From NCBI RefSeq assembly GCF_901933205.1, contig NC_044601.1:46316376-46380375 (forward strand): DNA of 64,000 nucleotides, given 5' to 3'. This DNA comes from Camarhynchus parvulus (lineage: Eukaryota > Chordata > Aves > Passeriformes > Thraupidae). Below the pieces are notes generated by a model. It was not told where the DNA came from. It saw only the letters and a program-made list of their open reading frames with translations, and searched no databases. The first letter of the stretch is position 1; each line of letters starts with the position of its first letter. This document shows, piece after piece, positions 1 to 12,900 of the stretch. A program made the position numbers and the translations under genes.

Positions 1-427
1 CTTTCTTGTCCAACTGCTTTGTGCTGTTCCTTCATTATTGAAATGCAGGATGATGCTTTCCACTGTGATTCTGACAACTAAAAAGTACAAAATGCATTGG
101 AAACACTGGTGATGAAAGCGAATTTTCAGGAGAAGTAGGTGTGAGAAGGGAGATAGCCCTTGGCTTCAGAGGAAACAATTTTCTTTTGCATTTTTTTCTG
201 CTTTTAAGGCAGCCTTAAAAATGCAGAGATATGTCTGAATATGTTTGATTAAAAAGAAGTTTTTATCAATAATGAAATTTCAACTTTCCTAAGATTCGGG
301 TAGTCATTCAGGTAATGTGGGTAGAGTATGAAATCTCACTAACTTTTATTGATGAAACTTATGTCATTCAGGTTGGATGATGTTTTATTCTTTTCAATTC
401 TTGTTGAACAAGATGATGCATTCAGCT

Positions 428-460
428 TGTATTGGGTGGTGTTAATCACCACCCAATACA
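428..460. repeat. Perfect inverted repeat, 14-nt arms, 5-nt loop
   Basis: The arm TGTATTGGGTGGTG (428-441) pairs perfectly with CACCACCCAATACA (447-460) around the loop TTAAT. The arms are GC-richer than the surroundings. The transcript could fold into a stable hairpin on either strand. No flanking duplication was noticed, so its origin is unknown. Confidence 0.9.
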
Positions 461-1964
461 GATCCTGGAAATAATATGTGCTTTGGGTGAATAGCAAAGT
501 GACTGGAAGGGAGCACTTTTTCACTGAAGAGGTCCAGAGGAAGCATAGTATTCAAAGAACAAATTAAAACCACAGTGTTGGAGAACCACAGTGATCCACC
601 TTACCTTTAAAGAAATTATTTTTTTTAGTGTTTCCCAGGTAAAAGCATATAGAAGCTTGAAGTAGACAAATAGTGATCAGATTGATTGCAAAACTGACAA
701 AAGCAATCAAAACTGTGGTATTTATGTACTGTGAGGCAAAATGACTAGGAAGCATTAGATTTCAAAAAAATCCAAAAACCAAAAAAAAAAACCCCTAAAA
801 ACATTGGACTAACAAAATTTTCTTTGTATATGCTAATCTCTGTTTACAGTTTACTGTGGGAAAGACAGCAAGATGTCTCAAAACATGTCCTATGCTTTGT
901 TCAGTCACCTTTTCCTAGAAAAGCAAGCTCTGGATTACATAAAAAAATGAAGGAAAGCATCATTCCACTGTAGGATCTTAACAGTTTTGTTCCTAATAAT
1001 ATTTTAATTTTTGTTCCTACTAATTATTTAATTAGTAGATATGGCTATTTCAGTTTTGGAACTCAGTCTAGCCTGTTAGGGGTGCATTGAACTGAGTCTA
1101 ATTCTAATGAATTAGACATTGCTATTACAATCAGAGAGTAGGTAATATCAGTTTTCTCTTCAATAATTCTCTTGCTGTCAATATTGAACCTTTTTTGTAG
1201 GTCAAAAGAAAGCATGAAAAAGGCTTGATAAGAGAGGTTGGAGCATAGATGAACCTTCACTCCAGACTGTGACCTTAGGTGGAACTGTGGATCAAAGGGG
1301 TTTAGAAGACTGATAAAAAGTGAGATGAGTTAGACATGACTGTGTCAGCATTAGGATGGTGGTACTCATAAAACTTACCAGCATTGTATCACCCTTCTTC
1401 AGGATATTCTTTGAAAGATATTTAGAGCATAGAAGTAAAGCATGGAGGACTCATATAGTGGAAATATAGAGTGAAGAATGTCCCACCTCCTAACTTTGGA
1501 CCTGTGATTTTTCACTCTGTCTTTCTTGGAGAATTTGTTTTTACAATATTATTGTATTTTTATCGGAGATTATTCAGTTAAGATTTCCTGATTTTCACAG
1601 GACAGAGTTAATAGCTTTTGTCTTAGATTTGTGATTTCATTGTCTTATGTGGTCTGATTTCATCATACTGTTAGATTTCCCATTTGTACTGCTTAAAGGA
1701 GAGCTTTTGCAGATCCTGGTTTCATTGCTTATATATCCAGATGTAAGTGGGGAAGAATCAGGCCTGTAATCAAAAGCACTGTAAGGAAAGAATTATTAGA
1801 CTTATATGGTTTTGTTGGGATGTTAAGGCTCTAAGGAGCAGTTAAAGGTAGTATTTTTGTTAAAGGCTGATGTCCTCAAACATTTTGCTTTCAGGCAAAT
1901 ATGTTCTTTTTTCTGAAAAAGGTTATGAAATTTCAAGTAAAAACAAGCTAAGAGCAATTCCCCG

Positions 1965-2026
1965 TGTTTTGTTCTAATTAGTTAAATAGTTTAATAGTTT
2001 TGTTCTAATTAGTTAAGTAGTTTAAG
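1965..2026. repeat. 31-bp tandem duplication, two copies
   Basis: The unit starting TTTTGTTCTAATTAGTTAA occurs twice with a 31-bp period (first T-run at 1967, second at 1998). The copies differ by one A/G change, so the duplication looks fairly recent or slowly diverging. Confidence 0.85.
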
Positions 2027-3905
2027 AAGAACTGGGCAGGTAGAGCATATGGTGCAGAAACAGTTATCTCTGCTGGTTTAATGAGGAAGGAAAGTAATAA
2101 AATGGGAAAAAATATATTGCAACGTACCATGAAGACCCTGTTTCTGCTGAGCTCAGGATCGTTGATGTGTACTAGGTAAATGAATTCCCATGCTCATCTT
2201 CCATACGTCTGTTGTGTAAGCAGAGAGGATGCAGTGACAAGTGCTAGTGCAGGACCAGTGGTGAAAATACCATCCAAGCAGGGAGAGTGTTGGGGACAGC
2301 CACTGGTGGTGGCACTGCAGCCTTGTAGTATTATACACAGTTCTGTCTACTGCAGCTTGAGCTGGAAGAGTGCAGTCTACAGATGTGACTCTCAACATGA
2401 GAGAAAGAAAATTTGTTTAAAATACAGAAACATAGCTTTTAATCTGCTAGCATTACGCAAAATGAATCTGCTTCACACCAGCTTTGATGCCAGCTCTTGT
2501 TTATTTTAAATAACAATACTTCTATAAATAAATAACCTTTATTGAGGATTCTATTCTTTATTAGGTCATACTGAAGTAAATACTACCCTGGAAAAATAAA
2601 CAGAGGGCTTTGCACATGAAGGGATGAGGAGGAAGTTTGCAGGTGGGGGAATTCAAGCATGGGTCGTTTTATTTTCTTCATTACTGAGAACACTTGCAAG
2701 ACAATAGCATCTTCTGTTTGTGAATTAACATAGTTCAGGTGCCCCATTTAACCTGGGATATAAAATAATTTGACAAGGTAGTAAAATTGGAAGTAGTTAT
2801 GATCTATGAAATGCACCTTTGAGTGTGACTTCCAGATCTGTTCTGAAGACTTTATTATCCTATATACATATAGTTAATACCACTTTTTGTAGTACCCAGT
2901 GAGTCTTCTCCCAGCCTATGTTAAGCAAAGATCTAAGTCTTTGTGGGACTGAGTTTTCTGACTTGTCATAGATTTATATCTTCATGGAATCTCACTGATT
3001 TAGTTTGTTATGTCCAATCTTTATTTCTGACGTGGTGCAATCTGTACAGAATGCTAAGTATACTGAAATCTGTGAATGTAACATAGTGGAAAAGAATAAA
3101 TATTAGAGCAAAAGGATGCTTTGATTTTTATTTTGTGTATGTATCTTTGAGTGTTTTTACAAAACGGGTTTTTTTAGGTGTTTCCTGAAGGAGTATTTCT
3201 GTTTCTGGCAGAAACACTAGTTTCCTGGGATTTTTTTTTTGTTTTAGTTGAAGGAATTGAATAGGAATATGGTGTTTGCTTTAGTGAAAGTCAGTGAACA
3301 TGTTGGCTGAATTAGTTGGTGCAAAGAAGAGTGTATAGCTAGACTATCATCTCTGCTTCTGCTGCTTTATGCTACTCAGGTAGTCATTAATCCTTACTCT
3401 TTCAGACTTTCCAGTTACTTACTTGTAGTAATCAGTCCAACATAATTGAAAGGGTGGGAAGCTATCATGCATGGGCTGTAAATTATTCCTCTTTGTACTT
3501 ATCACCTTAAGGCACGGATTTCAATTCATTGAGAAAGCAAAGCTGTTTTAAAAAACAGTGTTCAGATTAAGCATTTTACTTGGAAACTTCAGCAAGATAG
3601 AGAGACATTTCTGATTTCTGCCCAGACAGAAATTTTGCTCTGTCTGTCTGCATGTTTTTTGATGACAGGTTTATCAAATTTTAGTGAGTATGAGCAGATG
3701 AAATTCCTTGTTGATGTACCTGGTTTATCACAAACTGCAGAGTAAGTTCAGATACTTATGCAAATTTGATTTTTTTGAGTCTGTTGAACTCATGGGGTAG
3801 GTGTACTACAGAAGGGTAAAGCATGGTTTTACCAGTGTTGGCTCCTAGACTCTGTGTTGATTTGGTATTCCTAAACTCCTGCTTTCTTCAAGATATATGT
3901 ATGCA

Positions 3906-3966
3906 TACACACACACACAGACACACATATATATACATACATATATATGTGTGTGTATATATATAG
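3906..3966. repeat. Compound CA/TA/TG microsatellite
   Basis: An AC run is followed by alternating AT and GT blocks. The tract is nearly self-complementary (CACACA then ATATAT then GTGTGT) and could form a cruciform. Open frames over it are artefacts. Confidence 0.85.
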
Positions 3967-5133
3967 ACTCACACATATGCACCCCGTAGTAATAGGGAAT
4001 TTGACAAGTGAAAACCGTTGCTGGACAAACAAAAAGAAACAAATATCAGTCTAAGAATGAGAGGAATTCAGAATTTAGGTTAAATGGGTTGCATGGACGC
4101 TGTAAAATTATCTAAAATCTAGGAATACACTGTACTCATTAACACTCAGAAAAGTACCTGTTAGGATTTCATGGAGTTCTTGAAGATATTTGTAGAAGGC
4201 TGCAGCAGATCCATAAATGTTTTGATGCATGTTCACTAACAGCTAGTAGATACTTCTACCTAGAAAGATAACTTCTGCTGAGCACCTTGAAAACTCTAAT
4301 TAGAGAAAAAGCTCTGATTAGGGAAACTGCCTTGGCATAAAAGATTCACCAGGATGACCTACTTAAAAGGATCATCATGTACCTAAAGTCAGGCTACAGT
4401 TTGCAGTCATAAATATTACATCAGGACTTTTTAAAGGTTGCATTTCTTTTCCAGTAAATGCTTCAGTTCCCATTAATAGTTGAATAGTACCATCGCATCT
4501 GATTTCTTTGAGAAACAGTCAAAGTGTATGAAATTAATCCAGAGGAAGATACTAAAAATAAAGACATTTTTTTACTATAGGTGAATTTCTATTATTAAAA
4601 AGCTAGGGAAATATCTTTTAGCTTCTAAAGTCATGTCAGTGTGATTGTAGGCTTCATTTTCTTGTATCAAAAGTACATCACATCCTTAGTTTATCTAATG
4701 CAGTCTGTAGTTTTCCTATCCCTCAAAACACTATCAGTCCTAAAACTCATGTCTGGAGTATACTTCTGGAGACAGTATATGCAATAGAATGAATAAAGGA
4801 CAACTTCTTAAAGCCATTCCTTGGTCTTCTCCCATAAAGCTCTGAGGGCAGTTCACACTGCTTTAGAAAGGGTAATAAGATTAGCTTCAGAAATTTCCAT
4901 CTATTTTTATTCCTGCATAATATCTCACTGCCTCCTTAGTTGCATTACTGCAGTTTTTCTGAGGTAATGCTGGAAAATAGATCATTAAAATGATCATGGT
5001 TAAAAATAACCTTTTCCCCAAGCTGGAAGCAGGCTATGTTTTCTTAGAAGCCCTGCTAAAAAACTGTAGCTTGCTTTCTCCTAGAGGGGAGTCTTCTACA
5101 ATCTGTTGCAGTGTCCAGATTCACACATGTGCA

Positions 5134-5134
<1 letters not shown>

Positions 5135-5178
<44 letters not shown>
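5135..5178. repeat. Dinucleotide microsatellite (AC)22
   Basis: Uninterrupted AC from 5135 to 5178 is 22 units. A pure array of this length is likely to be length-polymorphic. Confidence 0.97.
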
Positions 5179-5180
<2 letters not shown>

Positions 5181-6260
5181 TAGACACATGAGTAACGGTG
5201 TGATTTTGTAACTGATTTTAGCTGTGTTAACTACAGACTGTTGCCAAAAAACGATCCTGCATTTCTTCCTTCTGTACGCTTGCATGCTGCTGTCATTTCT
5301 TTCTCCTGCCCCTAGTGATAGTGCAGATGTGTGGAGAGCAAATTGTCTTGTAGATATGCCTGAAAACTGCACAAAGAAGGGAATGGTTAGTCTTCAGTCT
5401 AATAAGCAAACTGCTCTTGACTCGTGTCTGCATTTGAGGCTGCACGAGATTGAAAGATACAGGGGAACAGGGAGGAGAACCGGGGAAAATGTCTTGGTGC
5501 TTTCATGCAGCTTGGTTATTGGGAACTCATGCTGGTCTAACACGCTGGGAGATGCATTAGCTGATAATACACAGTTGCTCCACTCTATCCCTACTGTGAG
5601 TACAGATAGCGAAGAAAGGAATGTGTCTGTCCACAACTTAGGTATTGGGAATCTCCAAAGTGTGAAAGTGCCACCACTTCTGCCCGCACAGCTCCCCACA
5701 ATGAATTTTTTAGGGTGGGATTTCATATTGCTAAGACTCAGTGTGAATGCCCTGTGAATGCATGGGCCAAATTCAGTCAGCTTTGAGACACTGGTACAGA
5801 CTGGAGGAATACTAACTTTCTACAGGATTTGTGTTAAATAGAAGGCTACAGAGATATTTCATGGTAGCTCACTGAGAGAAAGGTTAGTGTTTGTAGCCCT
5901 TTCCTACAAAACAGGGAGTTCTAATGAGAAAGGATATTGCAGACAGAGTCAATCAGCATCCAATCTGATGCATGGAATTGCTTGGTTTCTTTCAGAATAA
6001 AACCTGCTATCCAAAACTAGACAGTAAAAAATTGAATTTTGAAGATTGTCTGAGAGAGATATTAAATTTATCTTTTGCATATTTTCCTTCTAACCTGTGG
6101 TATTTGTATCTCTGAAGAAAATGCCTGCCTTTATATTCGAAACCCTTTCTTCTGATGTCCAGTGCTTAAATAAATATTGAGATGATTCTGTATCATGCCT
6201 CAGTGGGAAGAGGCATCTAAAAATAGCAAAGTATAAACTTTTTTCTCTTATATTTTACAG

Positions 6261-6384
6261 GTTGAACATTACAGCTTCACTTGTACCTGGGCGTTTTCCA
6301 CTGATGTCCAACACCCAATAGACATTCCAAACCATATTTGGCAGGTGCCTTTGCAGCCTAACAGCAGTCCTTCTTTGACACAGG
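6261..6384 (+). other. SV2C: SV2C 5' UTR segment of the start-codon exon
   Basis: The segment begins after a good acceptor (a T-rich run ending in TTTTACAG at 6253-6260) and runs to the start codon. Mammalian SV2C also has a spliced 5' UTR with the ATG in the second exon, as I recall. The main ATG at 6385 has A at -3 and G at +4, a strong initiation context. One upstream ATG occurs at 6304. The exact 5' limit rests on the splice-site reading only; transcript data would confirm it. Confidence 0.75.
6304..6321 (+). promoter_or_regulatory. Short upstream ORF in the SV2C leader
   Basis: The leader has one upstream ATG, which opens a five-codon frame (MSNTQ) closed by TAG at 6319-6321, 63 nt before the main ATG. 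Its context is poor to moderate, with C at -3 and T at +4, so leaky scanning is likely. A short terminating uORF can lower translation of the main frame; whether this one does is unknown. Confidence 0.5.
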
Positions 6385-6964
6385 ATGGAGGACACCTACA
6401 AAGACAGGACTTCACTAGTGAAAGGGGCCAAAGATATTGCTAAAGAGGTGAAGAGGCAAGCAGTGAAAAAAGTTAATAAAGCAGTTGACAAAGCCCAGGA
6501 TGGCTACACACAGAGGTCCTACAGTCGATTCCAGGATGAGGAAGATGATGATGATTACTATGGCCAAGGAGGAAGTTATGGTGTAGAAGCTAATGATGAC
6601 GAAGGATCAAGTGAAGCAACTGAAGGACATGATGAAGATGATGAAATTTATGAAGGGGAGTATCAGGGAATCCCCAACATGGGGCAGGGTAAGGATGACA
6701 TGGTGGTCTTAGGTCAGTCTATGCGTGATGAATACAAGGATCGTCATGAACTGGAAACAGAGAGGAAAGCTGATGAAGAAGAGCTGGCACAGCAATATGA
6801 ATTGATAATACAAGAATGTGGCCATGGTCGTTTCCAGTGGGCCCTCTTCTTTGTGCTAGGAATGGCCCTAATGGCTGATGGGGTTGAAGTGTTTGTTGTT
6901 GGATTTGTGTTACCCAGTGCTGAAACAGATATGTGTATACCCAATTCTGGATCAGGATGGCTCG
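6385..6964 (+). CDS. SV2C: SV2C coding exon 1 (residues 1-194)
   Basis: This exon encodes the whole cytosolic N-terminus and TM1. Residues 1-40 are basic and rich in Lys. Residues 50-95 are very acidic (DEEDDDDYY at 51-59, then EDDE-type runs), typical of SV2A and SV2C. Residues 121-140 form a charged, probably helical stretch leading into the conserved [16 protein letters not shown] segment at 141-156. TM1 covers about 151-177 and carries the acidic residues D165 and E168 that are conserved in the family. The exon ends after the first base of codon 194 at the donor GTAAGT (6965). Reading through the donor meets a stop two codons later, so only the spliced form makes sense. The start was chosen for strong Kozak context and agreement with the family N-terminus. 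Confidence 0.97.
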
Positions 6965-9900
6965 GTAAGTAAAGTCGTCATTCTGTCTTTTTGCTATTAA
7001 AAGATTTGCTTACAGTAAGACTAAATAGGTATTTGTCAACAGAGAAGCTTTTATAAAAAGAGGATTGTCTTGAATATAAATACAGTTATTTAAATTAAAA
7101 TTAATTGTATGTATTAAGAATTTAATTAATATTGTAGTTTCATTTTTAGATTATTGTTTTCTTAGTCAGTCAGTAAATAAATCGCTAAAGAGAAAGACCA
7201 CACTGTAAAACTTAATAAGAAGAGGGACAAATTTTGTTCTCGTATAAAAGAGTAGATGTCCAAATGAGCTAATCTCAAAAAAAAGTAAAACCACAAAACC
7301 AGCCCACAGATGGAGAATTGGAGTCCTGTTGAAATTATAAAGCTGTAATAAACAGCAGATAATACAACTGTATGGCAACATTTTCGCACATGAACCTTTG
7401 AAATGGTGAGGTGAAATTAAATCTAGCAAATGAAAAAAATTCCAGTGAAAAGGCTATCTATTACAGCCTTTCACTCTTTTTGTTTTTAGTCCTTTTATGC
7501 CAGTGACTGTTCTCCAGCCATCCAAAGAGAATACTGTTTACTTAGGGTCAGGGTGACAGAAGAATGAACAAGAGCCTGAGGTGTGCTTTTTGTGTCCATT
7601 CTGCGGATGTGGGTAGGCTGTGTCCCATCCCCTTGCCTGCTCCCTCCTGTGGTGTGGAAAACAGGCAGTCTGAGCCAGCTTTGTGTGGCTTGGTGAGAGC
7701 AGCAGCGCTGCAATCAGGTCCATGCTGTTTTCCCTGGACATGCCTGAGCACAGAAGGTAAAACAAGGCTCTCATGGGGCAGGGCTGGAGAAAAGTTGTAG
7801 AAATGGTTCCCCAAGGAAGAGGGGAGATAGGAGCCTAGGCAATTGGGACAAAGCAGGAAATTAAATGTATATGTGTAGATGAGTTACTTGAGCCTAAAGA
7901 CTGGAGAAAAGGAGGATTTAGAAGACATTTAAAAACCTTTGTTTTGTAGCGGATGTTCTGCTTGCACCCTCCATCGTTGCAGCACATGTTTGTGTTGCAA
8001 CAGATCTCATTTTAGCTTTGCTCAGTTTCCTGACATATTGATACCTGCACTGGGGGTCTGTGGGTTTCAGTGCTGTGGACTGCAGTCTCCCACAGCGACA
8101 TCTCTAAGTCTCCCTCCAGGTGACAGGAGCATAAGTGGAAACAGGTGAGGAGTTCTCAGATAACTGTGTCCTTTGGGTTATTCTTTGCTATTTGATCATT
8201 TGTTATTAGAACTACTTTGCCTGTAGTGCAGTGATTAAACATAAAATGGAGGGAAATAAATTATTACAGTTTTAATGGTTAAAGAGATTATATGCTGAAT
8301 ACAAATAATCTGTTTTGTATTGCTTGTTTATTCTAAATGCCAACATTGTACGTGTCGTGGTTGGACCTGTGAGCTTTCAAGTCTACTTCCTAAAGAAAGA
8401 TGAGAAACAAAGACAATGCAAACCTGTATCACTAGATAAATGTCAATGAGTCAGTGCCGATAATAACATACAATGCATCTTTGAAAAGTAGTGAATGCCC
8501 AGTTTGCTTTTTTAACATGATTTTTTCATCTAGTCCTTGGCAGCTGACAATATCTTTAAAATCTACACATCGATTTTTATAATTTTTGTAATTTTTATAA
8601 TTTTTATATTGCTAGAACAAAAATTATTTTTCTCACCCCCATTTTAATTACTGATAAACCTGCTTGTTTTACCACATTCACCCTGCTCAACAAATGAAAG
8701 AGTCAAAGTAGTCTTTGTTCTCCAGGGTGATAAAATATGAGGGTAACCCCCAAATCTCCAATTAATTAAAACTACATTGTATTTTCTACAAATAGTATTC
8801 TTTCTAAACAACTGCATTAGATGTTATGGAGGTGTTTGGAATTGAGAGTGGGGAGTATTTCCCCAGAGTAATAGCAGCCATGAGTATTCACATCCACCTG
8901 TTGGGGTCTGACCTATGTCAAGAAGGTTGAAGATTTCCCTGCCACTAGAGTTCTTATGATGCTGTCTTGAGATGTACTGGAATAAGTCTGTAAGTGTTTA
9001 AATTCAGTACAGAAGCTGTTAAATACATCATAGTTACAAGTATTTGTATGTGTCTGTATGTGTGTGTGTATGTGTGTGTGTGTGTGTATAAATTATGCTT
9101 GTTGACAAAATTAAGGTAACAGCTCTGCAAAACTCAGCTGTGCAAGCAATGTATTCTCATGCCTAAAATATAGAAATCATAATATATCTTCCTATTGCAA
9201 TAATATAAAACTAGCCTCTCTGTTGTGGTTTTAACAAATAATTGTGTACTAAAAGATTAACGTACAAAAGCAGGAAAGAACAGCGATAAGCAATTTCTTT
9301 CCCAGTGTGTATTGAGGGCATTGCAACGCGTGACTGCTTTAGCAATAATTTCACCAAAAATATATTTCTTGCCCATTGTTACTAAAAATGTATCATAAGC
9401 TGCAAGTCATCAGTACACTAGTGTACATATGTCTTACAGACACAGTAGATATACTGCTTGCAGACAGCATAACCTTAATTTCACTGATACAAAATATTTG
9501 TTGTACCAGTGAATGCTTAGTGAAAGCTTTTTTATGTTGTCATAACTGAGCCCTTACAGCCATGCATTTCAATTACTTTGCACTTGTGATTTCACCTTAT
9601 AATTACATCCTAACTGAGGTCTTCCAGACAGGCATAATTCTTTTTCTCATTATTAGAATTCCATAATCCAGAGGATTCTGATATTGTTAGAATATTAAAG
9701 ATACAGGACTAATGCTGAGAGTTATAAGGTAAAATCAGTACACTTATACAGTATTTATTTTTCAGGCAATTTTCTAGACTGTCGAAAGACACGCTAAGAG
9801 CATCTTAATTTCTTTTTGAAAAAGCATTCATTGATTTTGTTGTAAAAACTTAATTTCTCATATATCATGCCATGACAGTTTACTAGGGAACTTGAGCTAA

Positions 9901-12900
9901 TTAAAAACATGTGACAATATTTATTGACCCTCCCTGTTGCATCTTTTATTTTTTAAAAATTCACTTTCACAATTTCCCAAAATCCTTCCGTATTGACCCT
10001 TGCATGAGCTTGAGATCACTGTTTATTGATCACCAGCTATGTCTCAGAGCCTATAAAGTCACATAAGAAATGTGCTGGTGCCATGAACTAGCCTTAAGTT
10101 GTCTTTTGAGTTCAATAATAAACCAATACTTTTTTATCTCAAGTAAGTGGTTTTCTTAAGAAAAGGGCAGTTGACTAGCTTAAATTATTAAACGTTATAG
10201 TGACATGTCGCAAAGCATGAGAGAAAGGTGTCCTTGATGTATATATAACTTGGCTGTGCTTGCTAACTCCTGCATTTAAGTGGGTTCACGCTGGCCTCTT
10301 GGGTTCTGGCACCAATGGGACAAGACTGTACCTTCGTGAGACAGGTTGTAGGCTCAGGCCTAAAGATGTTATTTTAACACTTTTCCTGCTTGCATCTTAC
10401 CTCTTTGGTTTTATCAGTCAGAAACAGACTGATCTTAAGTTAATTCTTTGGGCTTTGATTTGGGTATACTTTTCTATCCAGTTTTTCTCTGTCGTTGCAT
10501 TCAGATTGGTCTTTGCATTCAGATTGCTCTTAAGTTTTATTGTGGTGTTTTTGTTTGTTTTTTTTTTGTTTGTTTGTTTGGTTTTTTGGGGGAGAGGTTT
10601 GTTGTTGTTGGTGGTTTTTGTTGTTGTTGTCGTTGTTGTTGCTGCCAGTTTTGCTTTGTTTTAATGTAAAATTTTTATTATGGTTTTTTCTTTCCTCAGC
10701 ATCTCTGCAGCTGAAATACTGAAACGTTGTTTTTCCTAAGCTAGGCAAAGCTAGTCTTTCCCTGGTGTATCTGTTCAGGCTGCCTGAATGCTCCTTCTGA
10801 CTGTCCCATCGCTGGTTCTCCCAGGGGACCTGTAAGGGCTCACCTTGTGTGTAGGACCCCTGACAGCTGCACTGCTGTCACCATTGCTGGCAGCACATAC
10901 AGGCTGACTCCTGCTCAGCTGGTCATGAGGCCTCTCCTCACAGCATCAGTTGTTGCCTTTTTCAGACAGACACCTCTATTCCTTTTTTGTACTTTTCATG
11001 GAATCATAGAATAGTTTGAGTTGGAAGGGACCTTTAAAATGTCATTCAATCCAAACCCCCTGCAATATGCAGGGACAGCTTTAACTCAGTCAGGTTGCTC
11101 AGAGGCCTGTCCATCTCAATAGTAGAAAAAATCTCAGTATCTCAGGATTTAGTGATTATTTTTAAATATTTTATTTTTATTTTTTGCATGTGTACCATTA
11201 GGACATCTTTTACAGAGGCCAGTTGCTTCTCAATGATTTCTGATAGTCTCCCTGGTCTGTTTTGAATTCCTGGAGGCTGAATAGTCTTCGACTCTGTCCT
11301 GTCTTACCATTGTATTAACCTATGTGTTAGTCAAGACTTTGATACAGATTCAGAGACAGTACTGTAACAAACTTAGAAATAATTTTTATATGTAAAAGAC
11401 ATTCTTAGCTGATGAGCCAGCCTACAGACATTTTCTTCCTTCTAAGAAACACAAATATTGTGGTAAATCACTAGACTGATAATCTAAGTACTGTCAATAT
11501 GAGCAGCAACAAACAGCTTACCATGGAAATAAAATTATTTTCTGAAACCCCACATTTAGTGTCACATAATACCTTGACCTAAGGGTTTTTTCTGTTATTT
11601 TCTGAATTTAATGATCAAATTTTTTGTAGTATTTGTAGAAAGAAGAATATAATTGACATAACTAGATATTTTGGGCAAAAACAGCTCTCAGCCTGGGACA
11701 ACAGCCTACCAATTCTGCATTGATTACTAACTTGCATATTAGCTGCTTTAGTAACAGTGCTTGCCATGCCTACTCTGTCTTAAAACCTACCAAACATAAC
11801 CAGCATAACTTTAATCCACACAGTTCTTTCTCTTTACATGAGAAGAACTGCTCTCAAGAGGCTTGGTAGCTGATGTAATGTGCTTATAAGCTCTGCTAAG
11901 AATACCAAATGATCTCTGAATTTTTCCACTTCTTAGTTTAAAGAAGTACTGGATTGCCAGATCCTTGCTATTTAATTTGATTCTGGTTTTGCAATGGTCA
12001 TTTTCAGCAACTTTATATTCAACAAATACCTTCCTTCAAACTTATCAATGATGAATACAAGTCCTTCCATTGGGACAGAATAACCCGAGTCACTGGTAGA
12101 AGCTAGTCACTAAAATGCTGGGGAGAAAACAGCTCTGCAGAAGGATCTGTGGCTTTTAGTAGGAAGCAAGTTGACATGGGACAGCAGTGCCTTGCAGCTG
12201 TGTTGGCAAAAGTGACCAGTAAGCAGAGGGGAGTGATTATTTTCCGTTCTCAACACAGTAAGCCCACGTGTTGGATTCTCTGTTGTGTTGTGGAGCCACC
12301 TGAAAAGGAGAAATTAACAAATGCAGGCAAATTTAGTAGAGGACCAGTAATGTCACAAGAAAAGTAGAATACACAGCATACAAGAAGCAAAAGGACCTGG
12401 TGTTTAGTAGCATGGAGGAAAGAGATCTGAGGTGAATCTGTCTGTACTATTTGGCAGCAAAATTGAGAGAAACTACTGTGAAGGTGAATTAAGATTTTTC
12501 TTAAAGGAGCACAAAGATCAGAAGTTGCAATTGGAGATCATCTGGTACAGTTAATAGTAGTAATAAATCTTTAGCAGCAATAGAAATATTTAGAAATAGA
12601 GCTGCAGTCATTGAAATGCATTCTAAATTTTCCAGAACAAGGTGAAAATTGGTCTGTAGGATTAATGTCTTACTCCTTCAGAAGGAGATGCCAGAAATTC
12701 AAATGCCATCATGCATGCTGTTCACCTTTGGTGCAGTTCAGCTCCCTTGCAAATGACATTATTAAAGTCCTCCTACTGCAGTGCTTTTCTCACTTCCCTT
12801 CCAAACACAGTTTTTTGAGGGTGAAAAATTAAGAGACAGATCATTACAATTTCTAAGCTGTTACAAAATATGGACGTGTGACAATGGTGGTTATATCTGG

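Larger units (their letters stand above)
1..6260 (+). other. SV2C: Region upstream of the SV2C start-codon exon, probably 5' intron
   Basis: The start-codon exon is preceded by a pyrimidine-rich tract and CAG at 6258-6260, so this stretch is probably the intron between a non-coding first exon (outside the window) and the coding exon. No CpG-rich promoter, TATA box in context or coding exon is visible. It holds a perfect hairpin at 428-460, a 31-bp tandem duplication at 1965-2026, a CA/TA microsatellite near 3906-3966, a long AC repeat at 5135-5178 and an unexplained 157-residue open frame at 5284-5757. Otherwise it is AT-rich unique sequence. Confidence 0.7.

Noticed and set aside
3845..4042. 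Tyr/Ile/Val-rich open frame
   Set aside because: It lies across the CA/TA microsatellite; the composition is entirely due to the repeat.
5121..5372. Cys/Val-rich open frame antisense to the AC microsatellite
   Set aside because: It is the translation of the (AC)22 repeat plus flanks, low complexity and no family resemblance.
6200..6400. SV2C promoter directly upstream of the start-codon exon
   Set aside because: The exon begins at a splice acceptor and there is no CpG-rich or TATA-type promoter, so transcription most likely starts outside the window.
10260..10748. Several overlapping frames on both strands
   Set aside because: They are driven by the T/G-rich low-complexity tract; products are Phe/Val/Cys or Asn/Gln/Lys runs.
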